A stretch of 64,000 nt of DNA, taken from the NCBI RefSeq assembly GCF_030373225.1, contig NZ_JAUCZG010000026.1, positions 1-64,000 on the forward strand. The letters run 5' to 3'. Under the pieces are notes generated by a model. The model searched no databases and was not told the DNA's origin. It saw only the letters and a list, made by a program, of their open reading frames with translations. This document shows, piece after piece, positions 45,772 through 58,055 of the stretch. The position numbers and the translations under genes are program-made. Positions within the stretch are counted from its first letter, which is position 1. Every line of letters begins with the position of its first letter. The stretch comes from Hydrogenophaga sp. (lineage in GTDB: Bacteria > Pseudomonadota > Gammaproteobacteria > Burkholderiales > Burkholderiaceae_C).

Positions 45772-46446
45772 ATGGCCAAACACCTCGACCTTGAAGAGCA
45801 GGAACAGCTCGACCAGATCAAACATTTCTGGAACCAGTACGGCAACCTCATCAGCTGGGTGCTGATCGTCGTTTTCGGTTCGTTCGCGGCCTGGAACGGC
45901 TGGAATTACTGGCAACGCAGCCAGGCCTCCAAGGCCGCTGCCCTCTACGACGAAGTCGATCGCGCTGCGCTCGCCAAAGACGCGGACCGCATGCAGCGCG
46001 CCCTGGCCGACATGCAGGCGCAGTTTGCCAGCACCACCTTTGCCAGCCAGGCTGCGCTGCAGGCCGGCAAGACGCTGTTCGAAGCGGGCAAGCTGCCCGA
46101 GGCCCGCGCCGCACTGACCTGGGCCGCCGAGAAGTCCCCGGACGAGGCCTACCAGGCGGTGGCCCGCCTGCGTCTGGCGGCCCTGGACATCGAGGCGCAA
46201 GCCTGGGACCAGGCACTCAAGACCCTGGACGCCCCCGTGCCCAAATCGTTCGAGCCGCTCGTGGCCGACCGCCGTGGTGACGTTCTGATGGCGCAAGGCA
46301 AGGCCGATGAAGCCAGGGCGCAGTACCAGACCGCCTGGAAAGGCCTGAACGACCGCACCGAGTACCGCCGCCTGGTGGAGGTCAAGCTGGCGTCGCTGGG
46401 TGTGGATGTGTCCACGTTGACTCCGACAACCGAGGTGGCCCGTTGA
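45772..46446 (+). CDS. yfgM: YfgM-type periplasmic TPR protein
   Basis: A 224-residue inner-membrane-anchored protein. The N-terminus DLEEQEQLDQIKHFWNQYGN is the family signature, followed by one membrane helix (about 24-44, LISWVLIVVFGSFAAWNGWN) and a periplasmic TPR-like region. In E. coli YfgM associates with the Sec translocon and PpiD. TACAAT at 45721-45726 is a possible -10 box. Its stop overlaps a possible TTG start of bamB. Confidence 0.9.
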   Translation: MAKHLDLEEQEQLDQIKHFWNQYGNLISWVLIVVFGSFAAWNGWNYWQRSQASKAAALYDEVDRAALAKDADRMQRALADMQAQFASTTFASQAALQAGKTLFEAGKLPEARAALTWAAEKSPDEAYQAVARLRLAALDIEAQAWDQALKTLDAPVPKSFEPLVADRRGDVLMAQGKADEARAQYQTAWKGLNDRTEYRRLVEVKLASLGVDVSTLTPTTEVAR

Positions 46447-46463
46447 ACCTTTTTCTGAACCCC

Positions 46464-47615
46464 ATGAAGCCTTTGTCACCGGTGGGGCCTGCACAGCGGG
46501 CCTTGCGCACGGTGTGTCTGGGTGTGCTCGTCCTCACCGGCCTGGCGGCTTGCTCCTCGGGTGCCAAGAAGCCACAGCCTGTCGACCTGCCTCCGGTGGC
46601 CGCGCTCATGGGCACGCAACTGGCCTGGACCGCGCAAGTGGGTGCGGCCCATGAAGCGATCGCGCCGGTCGTGGCCTCCGGGCGCGTGTTTGCCGCCAGT
46701 TCTTCCGGCACGGTGGCTGCCATCGACGGCGCCACCGGGAAAGACGTCTGGCGCTTGAACCTCGGAACGGGCATTGCCGCCGGCGTTGGCTCGGACGGGC
46801 AGACCGCCGCAGTCATCACCCTGAGCAACCATGTGGTGGCCGTGTCCGAAGGCCGCGAACTCTGGCGCGTGCGCCTGCCGGCCCGTTCGTTCACGGCGCC
46901 GCTGGTGGCGGGCGCCCGCGTGTTCGTCCTGTCGGCCGACCGCACCGTCACGGCGTTCGACGCCCGCAACGGCGCGCGCCTCTGGGTCCAGTCCCGCCCG
47001 TCCGAACCTCTGGTCCTGAGCCAGGGTGGCGCCTTGCTCGCCGTGGGCGATACCCTGGTGGCCGGGCTCTCAGGCCGACTGGTCGGCCTCAACCCGGCCA
47101 ACGGCTCTGTGCGCTGGGAAGCGCCGATCGCCACACCAAGGGGCACGAACGAGGTCGAGCGCCTGGTGGACGTCGTCGGACCGGTGAGCCGCATCGGTGA
47201 CAGCGTCTGCGCGCGGGCCTTCTCGGCAGCAGTGGGATGTGTGGATGCCGCTCGCGGCACGGTGGTCTGGTCGCGCCCGGCCCAGGGCACCACCGGCGTT
47301 CACGGCGACGATCGCCTGGTGTTCGGCGCCGATGCCGAGGGTCGGTTCCAGGCCTGGCAGCGCGCCTCCGGCGAACCGGCTTGGAGCATCGACCGGCTGA
47401 AATACCGCGGCCTGAGCGCGCCGCTGGCGCTGGGCCGTGTGGTCGCCGTGGGCGACAGCTCGGGCCTGGTTCACCTTGTTTCCCGTGAAGACGGCAGCGA
47501 GATGACCCGGCTCAGCACGGACGGCTCCCCCATCGTGGTGGCACCCGTGCTGTCGGGCGATTCGCTCGTGGTGCAGACCCGCAATGGCGGCCTGTACGCG
47601 TGGCGACCCCAGTAA
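46464..47615 (+). CDS. bamB: Outer-membrane assembly lipoprotein BamB
   Basis: BamB is the beta-propeller lipoprotein of the BAM complex. From ATG 46464 it has 383 residues; TTG 46443 would add seven and overlap the yfgM stop. The lipobox is LTGLAACSSG. The body shows repeated PQQ-type blades such as GRVFAASSSGTVAAIDGATG and LWRVRLPARSFTAPLVAGAR. The order yfgM-bamB-der is the same as in E. coli. Confidence 0.94.
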   Translation: MKPLSPVGPAQRALRTVCLGVLVLTGLAACSSGAKKPQPVDLPPVAALMGTQLAWTAQVGAAHEAIAPVVASGRVFAASSSGTVAAIDGATGKDVWRLNLGTGIAAGVGSDGQTAAVITLSNHVVAVSEGRELWRVRLPARSFTAPLVAGARVFVLSADRTVTAFDARNGARLWVQSRPSEPLVLSQGGALLAVGDTLVAGLSGRLVGLNPANGSVRWEAPIATPRGTNEVERLVDVVGPVSRIGDSVCARAFSAAVGCVDAARGTVVWSRPAQGTTGVHGDDRLVFGADAEGRFQAWQRASGEPAWSIDRLKYRGLSAPLALGRVVAVGDSSGLVHLVSREDGSEMTRLSTDGSPIVVAPVLSGDSLVVQTRNGGLYAWRPQ

Positions 47616-47654
47616 TCTCCGGCACGACCGTCCCCTGAACGAAAGCAGCATTCC

Positions 47655-48989
47655 TTGAAACCCGTCATCGCCCTGGTGGGCCGCCCCAACGTGGGCAAGT
47701 CCACCCTGTTCAACCGCCTGACGAGTACCCGCGATGCCATCGTGGCCGACTTCGCCGGCCTCACGCGCGACCGGCACTACGGCAATGGCCGCCTGGGCGC
47801 GCGCGAGTACATCGTCATCGACACCGGTGGTTTCGAGCCCGATGCCACCGAAGGCATCTACAAGGAAATGGCCAAGCAGACGCGCCAGGCCGTGGCCGAA
47901 TCCGATGTGGTGCTGTTTGTGGTGGACGCCCGTGCAGGCATCAGCGCGCAGGACCACGAGATCGCGGGCTACCTGCGCCGCCTGGGCAAACCCTGCGTGC
48001 TTGTGGCCAACAAGGCCGAGGGCATGACCCAGGGCCTGCAGCTGGTCGAATTTTTCGAACTGGGCCTGGGCGAAGTGCTGCCGGTGTCGGGCGCACACGG
48101 GCAGGGCGTGCGCTCCATGGTCGAGCTGGCGATGGAGCGCATCCCGGGCCTGCCGCCGGAAGACGAAGAAGAAGAACCGGCGCCGGCCGGCGTGATCCGC
48201 CTCGCGGTGGCGGGCCGGCCCAACGTGGGCAAGTCCACGCTGATCAATGCCTGGCTGGGTGAAGAGCGCCTCGTCGCGTTCGATCTGCCCGGTACAACGC
48301 GCGACACCATTTCGGTGCCTTTCGAGCGCAATGGCCAGAAGTTCGAACTGATCGACACCGCCGGCATTCGCCGCAAAGGGCGCGTCTTCGAAGCGATCGA
48401 AAAGTTCTCGGTGGTCAAGACCTTGCAGGCGATCGAAAACGCCCATGTGGTCTTGTTGCTGCTCGACGCCACGCAAGGCGTGACCGATCAGGACGCGCAC
48501 ATTGCCGGTTACATCCTGGAGAGTGGCCGGGCGGTGGTGCTCGCCATCAACAAGTGGGATGCGGTCGATGCCTATCAGCGCGAGCAGATCGAGCGCCAGA
48601 TCGAAACCCGGCTGGCGTTCCTGAAGTTCGCGTCGTTGCACCTGATCTCTGCGCAGAAGCGTCAGGGTCTGGGCCCGGTCTGGAAATCCATCGTGCAGGC
48701 GCAGGCCTCGGCCATGCGCAAGATGTCGACCCCGGTGCTGACCCGCCTTCTGGCCGAGGCGGTGGCTTTCCAGGCGCCCACGCGAGGAGGCATGTTCCGG
48801 CCCAAGATGCGTTATGCCCACCAGGGCGGAATGAACCCGCCCGTGATCGTGATTCATGGCAATTCGCTCGAACACGTGCCCGATTCGTACAAACGTTTCC
48901 TTGAGGGACGCTTCCGAAAGGCCTTCGACCTGGTTGGAACGCCGTTGCGGATCGAGTTCAAGACCTCGACCAATCCATTCAAGGAATAG
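47655..48989 (+). CDS. der: Ribosome assembly GTPase Der (EngA)
   Basis: Der is a double GTPase needed for 50S maturation. The 444 residues contain GTPase domain 1 ([20 protein letters not shown] near residue 5) and domain 2 ([19 protein letters not shown] near 186), and a C-terminal KH-like domain ([20 protein letters not shown]). The start codon is TTG at 47655; no nearer ATG keeps the first P-loop intact. Confidence 0.97.
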   Translation: MKPVIALVGRPNVGKSTLFNRLTSTRDAIVADFAGLTRDRHYGNGRLGAREYIVIDTGGFEPDATEGIYKEMAKQTRQAVAESDVVLFVVDARAGISAQDHEIAGYLRRLGKPCVLVANKAEGMTQGLQLVEFFELGLGEVLPVSGAHGQGVRSMVELAMERIPGLPPEDEEEEPAPAGVIRLAVAGRPNVGKSTLINAWLGEERLVAFDLPGTTRDTISVPFERNGQKFELIDTAGIRRKGRVFEAIEKFSVVKTLQAIENAHVVLLLLDATQGVTDQDAHIAGYILESGRAVVLAINKWDAVDAYQREQIERQIETRLAFLKFASLHLISAQKRQGLGPVWKSIVQAQASAMRKMSTPVLTRLLAEAVAFQAPTRGGMFRPKMRYAHQGGMNPPVIVIHGNSLEHVPDSYKRFLEGRFRKAFDLVGTPLRIEFKTSTNPFKE

Positions 48990-49005
48990 GAATTCCCCGG
49001 CGCCC

Positions 49006-49033
49006 TTGAGCAGTACAAACCCTGTGGTATGGT
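49006..49033 (+). promoter_or_regulatory. Candidate sigma-70 promoter of hfq
   Basis: TTGAGC (49006-49011) and TATGGT (49028-49033) with a 16-base spacer, about 33 bases before the expected leader and 40 before the hfq GTG. It suggests hfq can be transcribed apart from der. Confidence 0.5.
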
Positions 49034-49072
49034 GCGTTCCCTACCCACATTCTTCTGAACACGGAGCATATC

Positions 49073-49324
49073 GTGAGCAATAACAAAGGCCAACTCTTGC
49101 AAGACCCCTTCCTGAACCAGCTGCGCCGGGAGCATGTTCCCGTGTCGATTTACCTGGTCAACGGCATCAAGTTGCAGGGGCAGATCGAATCGTTTGACCA
49201 ATACGTGGTTCTCTTGCGGAATACGGTCACCCAGATGGTCTACAAGCACGCCATCTCCACGATTGTTCCGGGTCGCCCTGTGCAGTTTTCTGCCGCTCCT
49301 GCGGATGAGCCTGCTGCTCCTTGA
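49073..49324 (+). CDS. hfq: RNA chaperone Hfq
   Basis: A hexameric Sm-like protein that pairs small RNAs with mRNAs. The 83 residues hold both Sm motifs: [20 protein letters not shown] and the Sm2 core [28 protein letters not shown] is the typical opening. The start is GTG at 49073, preceded by ACGGAG. The C-terminal tail is short. It is followed by hflX as in most proteobacteria. Confidence 0.98.
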   Translation: MSNNKGQLLQDPFLNQLRREHVPVSIYLVNGIKLQGQIESFDQYVVLLRNTVTQMVYKHAISTIVPGRPVQFSAAPADEPAAP

Positions 49325-49418
49325 GCGATCGTTTTCCGACCTGCGACCCGGTGCCTGTGCGCCACCCGGTCTGCAGCGCCATCTGCGCTGCCACTGAACC
49401 GACTTGAAATCTCCCGAC

Positions 49419-50588
49419 ATGGTTTCCACGCCCACGCCATCGGTCATCCTGGTGGGGGTGGACTTCGGTACGCCCCATTTCGACGCCCCGCTTGAGGAGT
49501 TGGGTTTGCTGGCCCAAACCGCGGGCTATTCCGTGGCCGAGCGCGTCACCTGCAAGCGGCGTGCGCCCGATCCTGCCCTGTTCGTCGGCTCGGGCAAGGC
49601 CGACGAGATCAAACTGCTGGCCGAGTCCACGGGTGCGTCAGAAGTGCTGTTCGATCAGTCGCTCAGTCCGGCCCAGCAGCGCAACCTTGAACGTCATCTG
49701 GGCATGCCGGTCAATGACCGAACGCTGCTGATTCTGGAAATATTTGCCCAGCGCGCGCGCAGCCATGAAGGCAAGCTCCAGGTCGAACTGGCGCGGCTGC
49801 AATACCTCTCGACCCGACTGGTCCGGCGCTGGTCGCACCTGGAGCGTCAGAGCGGCGGCATCGGCATGCGCGGTGGCCCTGGCGAAACGCAGATCGAACT
49901 CGACCGCCGAATGATCGGTGAGTCGATCAAACGAACCAAGGAGCGGCTGGAGAAGGTCAAGAAGCAGCGGGCCACCCAACGCCGCCAGCGCGAGCGACGT
50001 GACACCTTTTCGATTTCGCTGGTGGGCTACACCAACGCCGGCAAGTCGTCGTTGTTCAACGGCCTGGTCAAGGCCCGCGCCTATGCGGCCGATCAGTTGT
50101 TTGCCACGCTGGACACCACCACACGCCAGTTGTACCTGGGCGAGGCGGGGCGCTCGGTTTCGCTGTCCGACACGGTGGGCTTCATCCGCGACCTTCCCCA
50201 TGGTCTGGTCGACGCCTTCGCCGCCACCTTGCAGGAGGCGGCCGATGCCGACCTGCTGCTGCACATCGTGGACGCGTCCAACCCATCGCACCCGGAGCAG
50301 ATGGCGTCCGTGATGGGCGTTCTCAAGGACATCGGGGCCGATCATGTGCCTCAGATCCTCGTCTTCAACAAGCTCGACGCCATGGACCCGGACCATGTTC
50401 CGCTGGTGCTCTCCAATCAAATGGAACTGGACGGGCAGACGGTGCCTCGAATCTACGTCAGTGCAAAAACAGGCGAAGGCCTGCCCGCGCTCAGGGCACT
50501 CCTGGCGCAGCAGGTCCTGGATGCCACGCAGGGGCAAGGCCCTTTGGCCCCGGGGGCGTTCTCCGAAATTGAAAGTCCCCGTTCCTGA
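49419..50588 (+). CDS. hflX: Ribosome-splitting GTPase HflX
   Basis: HflX rescues and splits stalled 70S ribosomes. The 389 residues from ATG 49419 (a TTG at 49404 is possible) comprise the N-terminal HflX domain with LFVGSGKADEIKLLAE, the long helical region with RSGGIGMRGGPGETQIELDR, and the GTPase domain with SLVGYTNAGKSSLFNGLVKA, DTVGFIRDLPHGLVDAF and FNKLDAMD. It stands between hfq and hflK-hflC. Confidence 0.96.
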   Translation: MVSTPTPSVILVGVDFGTPHFDAPLEELGLLAQTAGYSVAERVTCKRRAPDPALFVGSGKADEIKLLAESTGASEVLFDQSLSPAQQRNLERHLGMPVNDRTLLILEIFAQRARSHEGKLQVELARLQYLSTRLVRRWSHLERQSGGIGMRGGPGETQIELDRRMIGESIKRTKERLEKVKKQRATQRRQRERRDTFSISLVGYTNAGKSSLFNGLVKARAYAADQLFATLDTTTRQLYLGEAGRSVSLSDTVGFIRDLPHGLVDAFAATLQEAADADLLLHIVDASNPSHPEQMASVMGVLKDIGADHVPQILVFNKLDAMDPDHVPLVLSNQMELDGQTVPRIYVSAKTGEGLPALRALLAQQVLDATQGQGPLAPGAFSEIESPRS

Positions 50589-50635
50589 TTGGGCACAATG
50601 TGATGGTTCTGAAATCGACAAAGAGTTGGCAACAC

Positions 50636-52033
50636 ATGGATGTGAATCTGCAAAACCCCGCCCGCACCGACGAGCAAGGCTCAGGCACCACCCCTCGTCA
50701 GGGCTGGCGCAAGGTGTTGGGCATGTTCAATCTCAACGATCCGCGCTGGGGTCGGGGCGATGACGCATCCCGCAACGAAGGATCGAAAGACGGTCAGGAG
50801 CCCGATCGCAAGGACGACGAGCGTGCTCCGCAGCGTCCGCGTGGCCAGGGCCCCAACCAGGGACCGCCGGATCTCGACGAACTGTGGCGTGACTTCAACC
50901 GCAAGCTCGGTGGTCTGCTTGGCAAGAAGGGTGGCGGCCAGGGCGGCGGCAACGGTTCGGGCGGCGGCGGTCTGCCCAGCTTCAACCCCAGTCCCAAGAC
51001 CACCGGCATCGGTGCCGGCCTCATCGTGGGTGTGGCCGCGCTGATCTGGCTGGGCACGGGCTTCTTCATCGTGCAGGAAGGTCAGCAGGCGGTCATCACG
51101 CAATTCGGCAAGTACAACAGCACGGTGGGCGCGGGCTTCAACTGGCGCCTGCCTTATCCGATCCAGCGCCATGAAACGGTATTCGTGACCCAGATCCGCT
51201 CGGTGGACGTGGGCCGAGACAACATCGTGCCGGCCACCGGCCTGCGCGAGTCGGCGATGCTCACCGAAGACGAAAATATCGTCGAGATCAAGTTTGCCGT
51301 GCAGTACCGCTTGAACGATGCGCGCGCCTTCCTGTTCGAGAGCCGTGACCCGGACGCTTCGGTGGTCAAGGTGGCAGAGACCGCGGTGCGCGAAGTGGTC
51401 GGCAAGATGAAGATGGACGCTGCCCTGGCCGAAGAGCGCGATCAGATCGCGCCCCGTGTGCGCGCGCTCATGCAAACCATTCTGGACCGCTACAAGGTGG
51501 GTATCGAGGTCGTCGGCATCAACCTGCAGCAAGGTGGTGTGCGCCCGCCCGAGCAAGTGCAGGCGTCGTTTGACGATGTGCTCAAGGCAGGCCAGGAGCG
51601 TGAACGGGCCAAGAACGAAGCCGAGGCCTACGCCAACGACGTGGTGCCGCGCGCCCGTGGTGCCGCCTCGCGCCTGACCGAAGAGGCCGAAGGTTACCGG
51701 GCCCGCATCGTGGCGCAGGCCGAAGGTGATTCGCAGCGCTTCAGCTCGGTCTTGACCGAGTACCAGAAGGCGCCACAGGTCACCCGCGAGCGCATGTACA
51801 CCGACGCCATGCAGGAGATCTACAGCAACGTGACCAAGGTGCTGGTGGATTCCAAGGCCGGCAACAACCTGCTGTATCTGCCGCTGGACAAGATCATGCA
51901 GATGACGGCCCAGTCGCCAGCGAACACGCCGGCTGCTGCTGCTGTGCCCCCGCCGGGCTCAGGGACCGCATCCACCCCGGCCAGCCGAAGCCTCGACAAC
52001 GCAGCCCGTTCGCGCGAGCGCGAGAGCCGTTGA
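50636..52033 (+). CDS. hflK: FtsH protease modulator HflK
   Basis: HflK is a stomatin/SPFH membrane protein that forms large cages with HflC around FtsH. From ATG 50636 it has 465 residues (ATG 50723, giving MFNLNDPRWGRG, is an alternative). The N-terminal part is Gly/Gln/Asp-rich; a membrane helix follows near residues 125-147 (GIGAGLIVGVAALIWLGTGF) and then the Band 7 domain (QAVITQFGKYNSTVGAGFNW onward). The C-terminus is Ala/Pro-rich. hflC begins 31 bases later. Confidence 0.95.
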   Translation: MDVNLQNPARTDEQGSGTTPRQGWRKVLGMFNLNDPRWGRGDDASRNEGSKDGQEPDRKDDERAPQRPRGQGPNQGPPDLDELWRDFNRKLGGLLGKKGGGQGGGNGSGGGGLPSFNPSPKTTGIGAGLIVGVAALIWLGTGFFIVQEGQQAVITQFGKYNSTVGAGFNWRLPYPIQRHETVFVTQIRSVDVGRDNIVPATGLRESAMLTEDENIVEIKFAVQYRLNDARAFLFESRDPDASVVKVAETAVREVVGKMKMDAALAEERDQIAPRVRALMQTILDRYKVGIEVVGINLQQGGVRPPEQVQASFDDVLKAGQERERAKNEAEAYANDVVPRARGAASRLTEEAEGYRARIVAQAEGDSQRFSSVLTEYQKAPQVTRERMYTDAMQEIYSNVTKVLVDSKAGNNLLYLPLDKIMQMTAQSPANTPAAAAVPPPGSGTASTPASRSLDNAARSRERESR

Positions 52034-52064
52034 ACGCAGCCCACGAGATCAAAGAGCAACGCAC

Positions 52065-52958
52065 ATGAACAAATTGGGTTTCATCCTCACCAGCCTTGTC
52101 GTGGCGCTGGCCATTGCCAGCTCCATGCTGTTCGTGGTCGACCAGCGCCAGTTCGGCGTGGTCTTCCAACTGGGTCAGATCAAGCAGGTCGTGACCGAGC
52201 CGGGCCTGAACTTCAAGCTGCCGCCACCGTTCCAGAACGTGTCCTACATCGACAAGCGCCTGCTCACCCTGGAGAGCACCGACACCGAGCCGACGCTCAC
52301 CGCCGAGAAGCAGCGCGTCGTGATCGACTGGTACGTGCGCTGGCGCATCGCCGAGCCGCAGGAGTACATCCGAAACGTCGGGATCAACGAGCGCGCGGGC
52401 GCATTGCAGCTCAACCGGGTGGTGCGCAACTCGTTCCAGCAGGAAGTGAACAAGCGCACCGTGAACGAACTGCTGTCGACCCGGCGTGAAGAGCTGATGG
52501 CCGACGTGAAGCGCGAAGTGCTGGCTGCCGTGCGCAGCGCCGACAAGCCCTGGGGAATGGACGTGGTCGATGTTCGCATCACGCGCGTCGACTACGCCGA
52601 GAGCATCACCGCATCGGTGTACCAGCGGATGGAAGCCGAGCGCAAACGCGTCGCCAACGAGTTGCGGTCCACCGGCTTTGCCGAGGGCGAGAAGATCCGT
52701 GCCGATGCCGATCGCCAGCGCGAGGTGATCGTGTCCGAGGCCTACCGTGATGCCCAGCTCATCAAGGGTGAAGGAGACGCCAAGGCGGCTGCGTCGTTCT
52801 CTGCAGCGTTCGGCCGCGACCCGGCATTCGCCCAGTTCTACCGCAGCCTGGAGGCCTACAAGTCGAGCTTTGCCAGCAAGTCCGACGTGCTGGTGGTCGA
52901 TCCCTCGTCCGACTTCTTCAAGTCGCTGCGCAGCAGCAACCTGGCGCCCGCCCGGTGA
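52065..52958 (+). CDS. hflC: FtsH protease modulator HflC
   Basis: The 297-residue SPFH partner of HflK. It has an N-terminal membrane helix (about 4-25, GFILTSLVVALAIASSMLFV) and the Band 7 domain with VVDQRQFGVVFQLGQIKQVV. A helical segment at about 185-230 (QRMEAERKRVANELRSTGFA) forms the coiled coil typical of the family. It is in an operon with hflK. Confidence 0.96.
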   Translation: MNKLGFILTSLVVALAIASSMLFVVDQRQFGVVFQLGQIKQVVTEPGLNFKLPPPFQNVSYIDKRLLTLESTDTEPTLTAEKQRVVIDWYVRWRIAEPQEYIRNVGINERAGALQLNRVVRNSFQQEVNKRTVNELLSTRREELMADVKREVLAAVRSADKPWGMDVVDVRITRVDYAESITASVYQRMEAERKRVANELRSTGFAEGEKIRADADRQREVIVSEAYRDAQLIKGEGDAKAAASFSAAFGRDPAFAQFYRSLEAYKSSFASKSDVLVVDPSSDFFKSLRSSNLAPAR

Positions 52959-53014
52959 GGTCGACGGCGCCAGGCTGGACCCTTCACCTGCGCTGACTTT
53001 GCGGCCATCCCGAC

Positions 53015-53197
53015 GTGGACCCGATCTGGACCGCACTGGCCCTGGTGCTGGTGTTCGAAGGCCTCCTGCCGCTGCTCGCACCGCGCTTGTGGCGCAGGGT
53101 CTTCTCCGAAATGCTCGGGCTGCGTGACGGGCAACTGCGTTTCTTCGGCCTCATTTGCGTGGCAATGGGCGGCCTGATGGTCTGGCTGTTCGGCTGA
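53015..53197 (+). CDS. DUF2065 (YjeT-type) small membrane protein
   Basis: A 60-residue protein with two membrane helices (about 4-22 and 42-58) and a conserved basic loop (LWRRVFSEMLGLRDGQLRFF). The start is GTG at 53015. DUF2065 genes follow hflC in many betaproteobacteria and gammaproteobacteria. The function is unknown. It lies 56 bases after hflC and 112 before hisZ. Confidence 0.85.
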   Translation: MDPIWTALALVLVFEGLLPLLAPRLWRRVFSEMLGLRDGQLRFFGLICVAMGGLMVWLFG

Positions 53198-53309
53198 GTT
53201 TTTCTCGCCGTTCGGGAGACCGGCTCGCCCGCTTCATGCATCTCGCGCGACGCCGCGATGGATACCCTGGTTCACCCCGGTAAAATCGCGGATTTAACAG
53301 CTCCTGAAA

Positions 53310-55894
<2,585 letters not shown>

Positions 55895-55974
55895 GCGGCC
55901 ATCGCGAGCCTTGCGCGGCCCGCCGGGCCGTGCATCGTGCAAAATCCAGACCGATACCCCCACCCGGAGTCCGC

Positions 55975-56499
55975 ATGCTCACCGAAGACGGCAAACACCT
56001 CTATGTTTCGTACGACGAGTACCACAACCTGATCGAGAAGCTCGCGCTCAAGGTCTACCAGTCGGGCTGGGAGTTCGACACCATCCTGTGCCTGGCGCGC
56101 GGCGGCATGCGCCCCGGCGACATCCTCTCGCGCATTTTCGACAAGCCGCTGGCCATCATGTCGACCAGCTCCTACCGGGCCGCCGCCGGCACCCAGCAGG
56201 GCAACCTGGACATCGCGCGCTACATCACCACGCCCAAGGGTGAAATTGCCGGCAAGGTGCTGCTGGTCGACGATCTGGCCGATTCCGGTCACACGCTCAA
56301 GGCGGTGATCGACATGCTCAAGAACAACTACGCGCCCATCACCGAGATGCGCAGCGCGGTGATCTGGACCAAGCAGCTGTCGGCCTTTGCGCCCGACTAT
56401 TCGGTGGAATTCCTGCCCACCAATCCCTGGATCCACCAGCCTTTTGAAGGCTACGACAGCCTGCGCCCGGCCCAGTTGCTGGAAAAGTGGAAGCTCTGA
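55975..56499 (+). CDS. Purine-type phosphoribosyltransferase
   Basis: A 174-residue type I phosphoribosyltransferase. The PRPP-binding motif is VLLVDDLADSGHTLKAVIDM (about residue 95-115), with an upstream CLARGGMRPGDILSRIF PPi loop. WTKQLSAFAPDYSVEFLPTN and WIHQPFEGYD are in the region that contacts the base. It resembles archaeal/bacterial hypoxanthine or xanthine-guanine enzymes. Its place after purA supports a purine-salvage role. I chose the ATG at 55975, whose product begins MLTEDGKHLYVSYDEYHNLI; a start at 55930 would add 15 residues without family support. Confidence 0.88.
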   Translation: MLTEDGKHLYVSYDEYHNLIEKLALKVYQSGWEFDTILCLARGGMRPGDILSRIFDKPLAIMSTSSYRAAAGTQQGNLDIARYITTPKGEIAGKVLLVDDLADSGHTLKAVIDMLKNNYAPITEMRSAVIWTKQLSAFAPDYSVEFLPTNPWIHQPFEGYDSLRPAQLLEKWKL

Positions 56500-56503
56500 A
56501 CAT

Positions 56504-56573
56504 GGTGACCCCCACGCTTCACCGCTGCGCGGGTCGCTGCCCCCCAGGGGGGCGTGTTTCGCCTTGGGGCGGC
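56504..56573 (+). repeat. Dispersed GC-rich palindromic repeat, copy 2
   Basis: The reverse complement of the element at 1-71: GGTGACCCCCACGCTTCACC, CGCTGCCCCCCAGGGGGGCG and GCCTTGGGGCGGC occur in matching order. It fills nearly all of the 91-base gap between the phosphoribosyltransferase and the cystathionine beta-lyase-like gene, leaving about 17 bases before the ATG. Confidence 0.75.
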
Positions 56574-56590
56574 CCGGCGGCGAAACGCTC

Positions 56591-57781
56591 ATGAAAGATC
56601 TTTCCACCCGCCTGATTCACCACCCTTACCAGCCCCCCGAAGGCTTCGAGGCGGTGGCGCCGGGTGTGCACAAGGCTTCCACCGTTTTCTTTCCCAACGT
56701 TCAGGCGCTGCGCACCTACGACTGGAAAGACAAGAGCGGGTACACCTACGGCCTGCACGGCACGCCCACCACCTTCACGCTGGAAGAGCGCATTGCCACC
56801 CTGGAGGGCGGCACGCACTGTGTGCTTGTGCCCAGCGGACTGTCGGCGGTGACGCTGGTCGACATGGCCTTGCTGCGCAGCGGCGACGAGGTGCTCATTC
56901 CAGACAATGCCTACGGTCCGGGCAAGGCCTTCGCTGCGGTCGAGCTCGCGGCCTGGGGCATCACCCACCGCTTTTTCGACGCCTTGGATCCCGACGACCT
57001 GGCACGGCAACTCTCGCCCGCCACCCGGCTGGTCTGGCTGGAAGCCCCGGGCTCGATCACGCTGGAGTTTCCCGACATTCCCGCGTTGGTGGCACGTGTG
57101 CAGCAGGCCAATCAGGGACGGGCCGGCCTGCGCCCTGTGGTCACCGTTCTGGACAACACCTGGGGCGCAGGTGTCGCGTTCAACCCGTTCGATCTGGGTG
57201 TCGACATCTCGATGCAGGCGCTCACCAAGTACCCCAGCGGCGGCGCCGATGTCTTGATGGGCTCGGTGGTCACGCGCGATCTGGCCCTGCACCGTCAGGT
57301 GCTGCTCACCCACATGCGCCTGGGCCTGGCCGTGGCCGCCAACGACGCCGAGCTGGTGCTGCGCAACCTGCCCACCGTGGCCCTGCGCTACGAAGCCCAG
57401 GACAGCAGTACGCGTGTCTTGGCCGAATGGATGCAGGCCCAGGCCGGCGTGGTGCAGGTCCTGCACCCGGCCTTGCCCGGCTCGCCGGGCCACGCCACCT
57501 GGAAGCGCGATGCGACCGCAGCCGCCTGCCTGTTCAGCGCTGTGTTCGACCCCGCCATCCCGCAACAGCGCATTGATGCGTTCTGCGACAGCCTCAAATT
57601 GTTCCGGCTGGGCTGGAGCTGGGCCGGGCCGACCAGCCTGTGCGCGCCGTACGACATGGCCTCGATTCGAACCCGGGCCTGGCCGCACGCCGGTGGTCTG
57701 GTACGCTTTGCGGTCGGTCTGGAATCCGTGCACGATCTGCGTGCCGACCTTGCGCAGGCCCTCGCTGCCTTGCAAGCCTGA
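56591..57781 (+). CDS. metC: Cystathionine beta-lyase-like PLP enzyme
   Basis: A 396-residue enzyme of the Cys/Met-metabolism PLP family (fold type I). The PLP lysine is Lys213 in MQALTKYPSGGADVLMGSVV. STVFFPNVQALRTYDWKDKS, YGLHGTPTTFTLEERIATLE and LVPSGLSAVTLVDMALL are family signatures. DNTWGAGVAFNPFDLGVDIS carries the PLP-ring aspartate. It is closest to the MetC-type beta-lyases that turn cystathionine into homocysteine; methionine gamma-lyase or another beta-elimination activity cannot be excluded. The GC-rich repeat lies directly upstream, so its promoter is not obvious. Confidence 0.9.
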   Translation: MKDLSTRLIHHPYQPPEGFEAVAPGVHKASTVFFPNVQALRTYDWKDKSGYTYGLHGTPTTFTLEERIATLEGGTHCVLVPSGLSAVTLVDMALLRSGDEVLIPDNAYGPGKAFAAVELAAWGITHRFFDALDPDDLARQLSPATRLVWLEAPGSITLEFPDIPALVARVQQANQGRAGLRPVVTVLDNTWGAGVAFNPFDLGVDISMQALTKYPSGGADVLMGSVVTRDLALHRQVLLTHMRLGLAVAANDAELVLRNLPTVALRYEAQDSSTRVLAEWMQAQAGVVQVLHPALPGSPGHATWKRDATAAACLFSAVFDPAIPQQRIDAFCDSLKLFRLGWSWAGPTSLCAPYDMASIRTRAWPHAGGLVRFAVGLESVHDLRADLAQALAALQA

Positions 57782-57813
57782 CCCCTTCGTTTCAACAGAC
57801 CTGAAAGACTGAT

Positions 57814-57999
57814 TTGGCTACTCCCAACTACGGATACGAAAAACGCCAGCGCGAGCTTGCCAAGAAGAAAAAGAAAGAGGAAAAGCTCAAGGCCAAGGCC
57901 GAAGGCCGCCGTCACGACGACACCGATGGGCCCGAAGAACAGAGCAACGACACACCGGACGGCGCTGCGGGCGGCGACGGCGCAGGGTCGGGCGACTGA
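57814..57999 (+). CDS. Small Lys-rich protein of unknown function
   Basis: A 61-residue protein with a TTG start at 57814. The N-terminal half is strongly basic and helical (YEKRQRELAKKKKKEEKLKA), the C-terminal half acidic and Gly/Asp-rich. I recall similar short proteins in other Burkholderiales but could not search. There is no membrane segment. It starts 32 bases after the metC-like gene. It may bind nucleic acid, which is a guess from charge only. Confidence 0.65.
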   Translation: MATPNYGYEKRQRELAKKKKKEEKLKAKAEGRRHDDTDGPEEQSNDTPDGAAGGDGAGSGD

Positions 58000-58055
58000 G
58001 TGGGTCGCGTTCCCCAGGCCCGGGCAGCTTGCTCAGGCCGAGGGATCGCAAGCGG